From Ryuthela nishihirai (Eukaryota; Arthropoda; Arachnida; Araneae; Heptathelidae), in assembly GCA_038380435.1 (NCBI GenBank), contig JAWZYU010000007.1, positions 85,202,334 to 85,266,333 on the forward strand: 64,000 nt of DNA. The letters are read 5' to 3'. The notes under the pieces are model-generated. The model had not been told where the DNA came from. It saw only the letters and a program-made list of their open reading frames with translations, and searched no databases. The stretch's first letter is position 1, and each line of letters begins with the position of its first letter. Both the position numbers and the translations under genes were made by a program. This document shows positions 57,021-64,000 of this stretch, piece by piece.

Positions 57021-57403
57021 TGGGGTGGGGGTGGCTCAGTCGGTAGCGCGCCAGGCTCGTAATCTGTAGTTCCCAGGTTCGAGTCCCAGCTGGGTCAGCG
57101 TTGAGATTTATCTCCGCAAAATTCCCCGCCCTGCCCACGGTCAGTAGGGGACACCGATGGGCTTGGAAAGGCCGCCGTCCGTCGGATGGGATGTTAAGCC
57201 GTGGCCCCATGTGTGGGAGAGTCATACACTGTGCACGTTAAAGAACACGCTGGATGGCCTTGACGGGAGGCTACCATCTGTCTCCCAACAGCTGTTCCAG
57301 TGGGTCCCCTCCCCCAATCTTCTCTGAGCCTTCGGGGTCCATGTGACCTGGCCATTTAGCCCATAGTGTGTAAAAAAGTGCCGCTTACATGTAAAGTAAC
57401 CCA
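57021..57403 (+). mobile_element. SINE1 copy
   Basis: Full length; A and B boxes intact. The 3' end is slightly changed (TGTAAAGTAACCCAC). It may have inserted next to an older SINE1 tail at 56942-57015. No clear target duplication. Confidence 0.9.
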
Positions 57404-57719
57404 CTAATGCTCTGAAATCTTGTTTTACGTGTCACTGTTACATTTGCTCCTACAGCATTTCATCTCTCTTGGGAATTAAGAAATTAAGAATTCAGAAGCA
57501 ATAGGATTAGGTTGATGAAAACCAAAAACTTGGGTTCCAAAAACAGATGAGAATTTTTTTCTGGATTGATAGGTGCTTATAACTTATTACAGTTCTTCAT
57601 TTTGCAAATCTATCAATACTTTGAATCTCTATTTTAGAGTAAACTAAATTTGGAAAGCGGCTAAAACAAACAAATATTCAAGCAGTCTGTTCATAATAGA
57701 AATTTCATATATTTGTGGG
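57404..57719. other. AT-rich spacer
   Basis: Nothing recognised. Confidence 0.35.
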
Positions 57720-58050
57720 ACAGTGCGATAGGCTCAAGAGGTTTGCATTCATAGCAAGGCGTTTTATCCCTGGAGAGAGTGCCAGAGTTCAGATTTCATA
57801 TCCGCCAACCCAAGTTTTGCTCCCTTTCAACCGATGGGCTTAAAAGGTCTGCCGTTCATCGGAAAGGATGACACGTTGCCTCGTGTTCAAGAGAGACAAC
57901 ACTGCTGGATGATCTTGAATGGAGGCTACCACCTGTCTCTTAACATCGTAATCGTTCCACAATCTTCTCTGAGCCCTTAGGGACCTTCTGGCCCTTGCAG
58001 GTTAAGTCATTGTTTGCAGAAAACGGTCACTCAAAGATGTAGCAAACCAA
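57720..58050 (+). mobile_element. SINE1-related relic, very old
   Basis: Body landmarks survive: CCGATGGGCTTAAAAGGTC, GCTGGATGATCTTGAATGG, CACCTGTCTCTTAACA and CAATCTTCTCTGAGCCCTTA. The head is unrecognisable except for GTGCGATAGGCTCAAGAGG. Confidence 0.7.
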
Positions 58051-58064
58051 TCGCATAGAATGGG

Positions 58065-58451
58065 TTGGGTTGTTTTACCTCTCAGCGGCACTTTTTTGCA
58101 CACCATGGGCTAAATGGCCAGGTCACATGGATCCCAAAGGTTCAGAGAAGGTTGGGGAAGGGGACCCACTGGAACAGCTGTTGGGAGACAGATGGTATCT
58201 CCCGTCAAGGCCATCCAGCGTGTTCTTTAACGTGCACAAGATATGGCTCTCCCGCACACGAGACCACGGCTTAACGTCCCATCTGAGGGACGGCGGCCTT
58301 TCCAAGCCCATCGGTGTCCCCTACTGACCGTGGGCAGGGCGGGGATTTTTGCGGAGATAAATCTGAACGCTGACCCAGCTGGGACTCGAACCTGGGAAGA
58401 CCCTACAGATTACGAGCCTGGCGCTCTACCGACTGAGCCACCCCCGCCCCA
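58065..58451 (-). mobile_element. SINE1 copy with TSD
   Basis: A full-length minus-strand copy. CATAGAATGGG is duplicated at 58054-58064 and 58452-58462. A small insertion (AGACCCT) lies near 58398 in the head. Confidence 0.93.
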
Positions 58452-58519
58452 CATAGAATGGGAAAAAGGTAACTATCGTTATAAGACATATATGAGTCTT
58501 TCTGGTTTGGATGTGTACT

Positions 58520-59002
58520 CAGTACCGTCGACAGCGTGTAGCATAGAGGCAGCCTGCCTCACGGCGCCTGTGATGGTCCACCCATTCACTTTTACTTTTC
58601 CTTAACCAGTTTTGTTTAATTTACGTTATATTAATCATTTTGGGGATGTGTTAGCGTAGCAAATGTGGAAAGGAGTTATTCTAAGCTTAAACTGATTTAA
58701 AATTATTTGCGAACAGCAATGACCCAAGAAAGATTGGTTTGTCTAGCAACTATATCGATAGAGGCGGACATAGCTTATAATTTAAATTTAGAAGAGCTTA
58801 TAAACAGTTTTATTGTGCGATATCCCCGTAGAGCAAACATTTAATTATTATTATTATTATGTAATTGTTTTGCATTAATATTTCTCTTGTAATATAAACA
58901 AAAGAGCAATTGGAGATTTTCTTATTTTCTTGTATTATAGTCCATCAGAGGCGATATTTAATTGTTTGCCTCAGGGCGCGATCTAATCTGGCGACGGCTC
59001 TG
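58520..59002 (+). mobile_element. hAT transposon, internally deleted
   Basis: The ends CAGTACCGTCGACAG and its inverted partner CTGGCGACGGCTCTG are flanked by TGTGTACT (58512-58519) and TGTATACT (59003-59010), 7 of 8 matching. The 483-bp element keeps the end of the transposase gene. Confidence 0.82.
58650..58844 (+). pseudogene. hAT transposase C-terminal fragment
   Basis: In one frame with a single internal stop the sequence reads VSVANVERSYSKLKLI, stop, NYLRTAMTQERLVCLATISI, then EADIAYNLNLEELINSF and a natural stop at 58842-58844. The ERS(Y/F)SKLKLIK...LR..M.QERL..LA..SIE pattern is the hAT dimerisation domain, the most conserved part of these transposases. The N-terminal zinc finger and catalytic residues are absent. 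It agrees with the hAT-type ends and 8-bp duplication around it. Confidence 0.85.
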
Positions 59003-59189
59003 TGTATACTAATGAACATATTTACATTATCCGCATCATTCATTAGTTTTAACTTCCGCCTTTAGAGAACTCCAAATTTGGAAAAATGACGAAGGATATT
59101 CTCTTAGATTTGAAACGATTGATTTGAAAATGGGCATTTCACATTCATCAGAGGTAGACCAGGATCTAGAAAAAATCGAGCACGAAAAG

Positions 59190-59360
59190 GGTAAAGAGGA
59201 GGGGGTCTCCTAAGAGCTGTTTAGTGGGTTCCCTCCCCCAATCTTCCCTGAGCTCTCGGGGTCCTTGTGACCTGTCAGTTAGCCCATTGTGTGCAAAAAA
59301 ATAGTTCCGCTCAGAGGTAAAACAGTTCAACATATTTTGAATAAACTGGTCTTCACATCA
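59190..59360 (+). mobile_element. SINE1 tail fragment plus shared flank
   Basis: Bases 59208-59335 match the 3' part of the older SINE1 subtype at 55.8 kb (CCCAATCTTCCCTGAGCTC). The following TTGAATAAACTGGTCTTCAC also matches 56190-56212 beyond the SINE end, so the two loci share a longer duplicated piece. Confidence 0.75.
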
Positions 59361-61167
59361 TCACAGACTGAATGACTGACAGACTGAATTTCCATTGCAG
59401 TATAAACATTTTCCCATCCATTTCGGAGACTGCGTTTAAACATTTCATGAAAAACGCACGAAATATGCACATTAAAAATTTTTGGTCCCTTTGCCTTTAT
59501 TATAGCAACTAGCATTCTCAAAATAAGGGGTCGACGACGCCTTGATCAATTCCCCCCTAGATATGGCCCTGAAAACAATAGCACTATCTATTAAATAAAA
59601 GCAGAAATATAAAGTAGAAAAATATTAATAGATATTGCTTAAGATGATATTAAATCTAATTCCAAAAGATTTATTTGAAAACTGAACACAAAATTTCATT
59701 TCGTTAATATACAATAGATATGTTAATGTTATCACCGTTGCCAACTATGTTCTTAACATTACGTAAGTAAAACAGTTACGAAAATTAGCAAATACTATCA
59801 GTAAAAAAACTACTCATTTTAAATAGTCACTAATTTTCTCGTGTTTCATATTCTGGAGATTCCGTAGGGTGAAGATGTTGCATGACGTCACCAAATTTTT
59901 CACATATTCTAACTGGCATAACTTATGAAGATGAATTATCAGAGCAAAATGCCGATCAGTACGTACCGTAAATTCCTTTAAGAGAGTGTCTTTATTCGCT
60001 GAAACCAAAGTTACAAAAGAAATTACAGTCAGAAATGAAATGAAAGATCACAAATAAGATTAAAAAAACAATAGTTGTGTGTTCGCTAATTTATAATTTT
60101 GTTTTCTTTTTTTCTCTTTTTTTCTTTAATCATTGAGGCCAAAGAAGCAGACTTTCTTGTTTGAATTACGAATTCCGATAATCGAATTATTCAAATATCT
60201 TTCTACGAAGTTTGTTTACTGGTTCTTAAAAATCTAAGAGAAAATTCGAATTTAACAGAAATTTCAAATTAAAGAATTTCGAATTAAGCGAAGTTTTACT
60301 GCGTTTGACTAATATCAAACAAATCCGAGAATGCGAACTATTGTGTTATAATTGCACTTCAAACTTTCGTAATTAGCAGTCATATAGAAAGTATATAAAT
60401 GAATGTCGATATAAGGTTTCCTTATGGTTGTTTGATTTACCGTTGAATTTAGAAATTTTAATAAATCTATATTTTCTTTAGAAGTATTCTGATTTATTCT
60501 TTCGTTAACTACGGCTTTTGTAGAATGTCATTTCTTAATGCTTTAGTTTTCATTGTTGTGAAATAAGCTAATAATATGTCAAATTCGATAATAAAAATAC
60601 AAAAGAAGTAACTTAATAAATATACGCCTAGTTGCAATTTTTTTTAAAATTAAGCATTTTTATTTTTTTTAGTTTTTAAATATTTATATATTTGCATATC
60701 TCAATGTGTAGAAGTCGGATCCAGACTGTCTGTAGCCGGACAATGGCTCTGGTTGAAAAAAAATCCTGTAATATTTTTTGTCTAAAACGTAATCGCTCTC
60801 TGCTTAAATATTCTGAAGGGAAAAAAAGGCGCTAACGTCAAGTGATTTCATGAAGCTCCAAAATGGCTAGAGACATCGCTCATGCATTACTGAGTTTGAC
60901 GAAACACTGTCTCCACCCTCCGAAGAAAACTTTCTGGGGAAGCCAGTGCTACACAATATGTTCAGAGCGCGAGAATCTTACAGGCGGTTTTGAGACAAAA
61001 TTTTTATATAAAGGTTTAAAATGTTCTTTGGTAAACATCTTCTGAAGTGAAAAGGGTGTTATTTGGTTTCATTGCCTTGGGCACCAAAATCCCTCAGGAG
61101 ACTATTGATAAAATGGGTATCCGGATACAGTAGAACTTTTATTAATCATCCTGTATAGTGGATTGAG
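59361..61167. other. AT-rich spacer
   Basis: GATATGGCCCTGA at 59559 resembles a hAT end; an inverted CAGGATCTAGAAAAAATCG lies at 59161, but the flanks do not match. The short plus frame 60863-61045 and the minus frames 59327-59521 and 59814-60008 have no recognised motif. Confidence 0.35.
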
Positions 61168-61372
61168 CCGTCCTGTGGCCGAGTGGTTAGCGCGCTTGGC
61201 TACTGATCTAAGGGACCTGGTTTCGAGCCCCGGATAAGGCGTGGATGTGTGTGCTGTTTTTCTGCTGAGGTCCCGCCATCCTCACAGATCTTCTACTATG
61301 GCATATAAACTGACAGGCTCCTGTCAGACCTCTGTGGCAAGCAGCTGCTTGAGGAGGTATTTATTTTATTAT
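61168..61372 (+). mobile_element. SINE2 copy, full length
   Basis: The A box is TGGCCGAGTGGTTAGCGCG, the B box TTTCGAGCCCC, and the body contains CAGATCTTCTACTATGGCAT. The tail is GAGGAGGTATTTATTTTATT. AGTGGATTGA occurs on both sides (61158 and 61374) and may be the target duplication. Confidence 0.9.
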
Positions 61373-64000
61373 AGTGGATTGAATACTACAAAGTGTCGGA
61401 TATTTGAGAAAAAATGCGAATAATTGCAAAAGGCTGGGAAAGAATTTAATGCAGATTAATTATGAATAATAAAGGAAATGGAAACAAAAACATTTTATTA
61501 AAACAAAATGATAAATATGAAATTGTATCGACGAAAAACAACTTCAAATAGCTGTCAAAGAGAGTTAATTTCAACTTAATGCTATGAAGAAGCTAGCACA
61601 AGATAATGTACTACTTATTTTAATCAAATGTTCTCTTTCTTTGTACAAATCAGTATTTCATAATTTTTCAGTATGATGAACGCTTTTAAAAAACCTTTTA
61701 GGGTATAATAATAAGTGGAAAAAAGGGAGACTAGCATTGCGTTAGTAAACAGATTATTTAAAATTCTACAGAAAAACTGATTACCCTGAAATGGGAAAAT
61801 TCTGTGACCATAGTCTATTAAGAAGTTTCTAAATTTGCCTTGTGCAGCTGCTCGAATACATAACCCTTAGCAACGACTGACACTTGTGCTAAAGTCGACT
61901 GCCAACAGACTGCAGTAGGTTTTTCAAATAATAGGATAATCGAGATTTTACTGTATACCAGAAACCACGATAAAGAAACTTTTCTGTCTACGCCTCTGGC
62001 AGAAAGGACGTTTTGTGGTTCAGGACCACATCGGAGTCACAGAAATGAAAAAGTTCTAAATAAATGATAAAAAAAAATTATTTCTGCGTCTTACTTTGGT
62101 TAAAAATCTAAAAATCTCTGCGCTTAAGTCTTTCATTAAGTTACTTTAGATTCCGTTAAGTATCGATTTATAGTTCTGGTTTCTTGTGAAGGTCCAATTA
62201 ATTAAACAAAAACTTAAATCTCCGTTTCTATCTTTAACAGAATGCAACAATCAGGGTCAAATACATTTATAAGTTAATCAACTGAATTAATTCATTATTT
62301 CCATTTCATCGTACAAAGAGATGCCAAATAAATGTGAATGAAACTGAAACAAAATATCGCCAAAAGGCTTAATTACGGAAAACATTATTGGACGCATTTT
62401 AAGAATTTTTATTGGATAAAATGGCAATTACTTTTCCACATATATAAATCATAAAATGTTGCTATTTACTTTAATCTAAAGTAAGTTTTCTTTCTTAATT
62501 CCACTTAAGAATCTAATATCTCTGTAATTAGATTTAAAAACCAAATTCGAAAAGGAGTATAAATTCTGTTTTAAATTAATTGATTGAAGCATAATTGTGC
62601 CTATATCAGTGATGGATCCGGAAAATGTCTTTGGGGTTTTTGTCTTTGGAAATTTTTTTCTTTTGAAAATGTCGTTGGGGGTGGAGGGAGCGATATATAC
62701 GAGGTAGGACTCCTTTTCGAATTAAGAGGTCCACTGACCAAAAAACTGATTTCGCAACTTTACAGGCCTTTTGGCGGAAAAACATCCCATTCTTTTTCTA
62801 AATTCTTTTACTTCTGGACATAATAGCAATTTAATGAAATAAGATTACACCCATTCCTTGATTTACACCGTAGATAGGTTACGGGATATCATCGTATAAA
62901 TCGAAACCGTACACTCCACTGCAAGAATTCCTGAAACTCCACTCCAGGCTATTTCGCCACTTGAGCCGAACATGGATATCTGCCGCCCCTTTCTTCTGAT
63001 CAGCCATTAGCTTGGTCAGCTTTATAGCAGCTATGGTTAGCTTATTGGCACATTTGCTACAAGGTGCGGTAACGATGGCCATGCACCTTCCAGTATGACT
63101 CAGTTGTATACGCTAAACGGAAAGGAACGGGTCAACCCAGGCCTACGACAAGAATAGAATACCTGCCTTTATTTTTTAGAGTATTTTGGGGATTGAAACT
63201 TCTGCAGCTGTTAAAATTTCCTGATATAATTTTGAGTTGAGTAGCATTTTTATATTTGATATATTTTATTTTGTTGTTTGAGATGGCTTTCCGTAAACAG
63301 AAAATTTCAAGGAGCAAGAACTTATGAATATTTTATTTTCCATTGATAGTTCAGAGAATGAAGTCAACGGATTCAGATATCTTAAGAAGAGAACGAGGTT
63401 TCTATTGCAATTAAGCAATAATATTCAGCTGCACTGAATGACGAGCAAGGAAGGATTTTTCGACTCTAAAAAGTGATGATATAGGACTTCATTTTATAAC
63501 ATTTCATGGTCCAATCAAATCATTAATGAATCAATGACCTGGATTGCTCATGAAAATAGATATGAATTAGATCATAATCTTTCGCTAGGATCTGAATCCT
63601 TTGAAATTTTAAACTTACTGCTGAATGGCAATATACGTGAATTGATTACGAACAATACGAACCGATACGTTGACCATCTAAAGAAGGCACACTCAATCTG
63701 CAACTCATAAAACACACGGACAAAGTAATCTGAATCTACTGTAGATCATTTCCTCTAATTATTTTATCAAACAAATTTAGATGCATAACTATATGATTTT
63801 ATCAATTCTTAATATTAATTCAAAATGTATATTTTTTTGTTTCCACTCAAGGTATTTCCTTGATTCGTTAAAAGCATTTTTTTAATTCCTTTGAAATGTA
63901 TGTTTTGTTTTTAAGTTCAGAATTTTCTCCTGCTCCTCCTTCATAATATAGTTTGTTGTTTTCAATGCCTCTTCAAAAATTTTGGGTTGGACGGTTCTGA
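61373..64000. other. unassigned AT-rich sequence
   Basis: No repeat family or gene recognised. The frames at 62584-62823 (plus, 79 codons) and 62879-63082 (minus, 67 codons, with a CSKC near its N-terminus) have no identifiable domain. They could be exons but no splice-site support was found. Confidence 0.35.

Noticed and set aside
59161..59571. A hAT element between CAGGATCTAG and TATGGCCCTG.
   Set aside because: The flanking 8-bp sequences do not match and the interior includes a SINE1 tail duplication; only the right end resembles a hAT terminus.
62879..63082. 67-codon minus frame with CSKC near its N-terminus as a zinc-finger protein.
   Set aside because: A single C-x2-C without a second pair, no supporting context and a length expected by chance.
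1..64000. CRISPR arrays, operons, ribosome binding sites and bacterial promoters.
   Set aside because: The window is plainly eukaryotic. The only regular arrays are minisatellites without spacers.

Overview
This window is a repeat-dominated, AT-rich stretch of an animal genome. The mix of Tc1/mariner, hAT, piggyBac-like, RTE-like and CR1/Jockey-like elements with two abundant tRNA-derived SINE families fits an arthropod, possibly a chelicerate, but no host gene is present to confirm this. I found no convincing host protein-coding gene, rRNA, functional tRNA, CRISPR array or prokaryotic feature. Most open frames longer than 60 codons are chance frames or antisense frames inside SINE copies; the meaningful ones are fragments of dead transposases and reverse transcriptases.

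Layout. 0-6 kb: AT-rich spacer with a possible 3' UTR end, a SINE1 copy, a hAT MITE and an almost intact Tc1 transposon (3818-5326). 6.1-10.9 kb: a long, decayed non-LTR retrotransposon with a PHD-finger ORF1 and an endonuclease/reverse-transcriptase ORF2, interrupted by a piggyBac-like MITE. 11-19.6 kb: mostly unassigned sequence with hAT MITEs, a palindromic mariner-type MITE and two SINE2 copies. 19.7-21.8 kb: a 32-bp minisatellite, a Tc1 relic and a possible piggyBac-like relic. 22.6-25 kb: an LTR-retrotransposon relic on the minus strand. 26-38.7 kb: the densest SINE1 region, with copies inserted in a foldback repeat, two mariner-superfamily relics and a SINE2 copy. 38.8-47 kb: two copies of a long-inverted-repeat MITE, an A-rich satellite, a third mariner-superfamily relic, a diverged 36-bp repeat array and a unique segment that looks like a regulatory candidate. 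47-52 kb: SINE1 and an RTE-like LINE. 52-64 kb: old SINE copies, a Tc1 relic, a hAT relic retaining the transposase C-terminus, and unassigned AT-rich DNA.

The biology is insertion history. SINE1 (about 380 bp; RNA polymerase III A and B boxes; 3' tail in AACCC) has at least 16 recognisable copies plus older relics, and eleven copies carry visible 10-13 bp target-site duplications. SINE2 (about 200 bp, tail in TTTA) has about ten. Nested insertions give relative ages: SINE1 is younger than the SINE2 copy, the mariner copies and the foldback element it interrupts. The least expected signals are the 36-bp (12-codon) diverged array at 45.0-45.8 kb, the strongly conserved body shared by all SINE1 copies, the foldback at 29.5-30.9 kb, and the segment around 46.3 kb with two inverted octamer sites. 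Family assignments rest on reading motifs by eye; no database search was possible.
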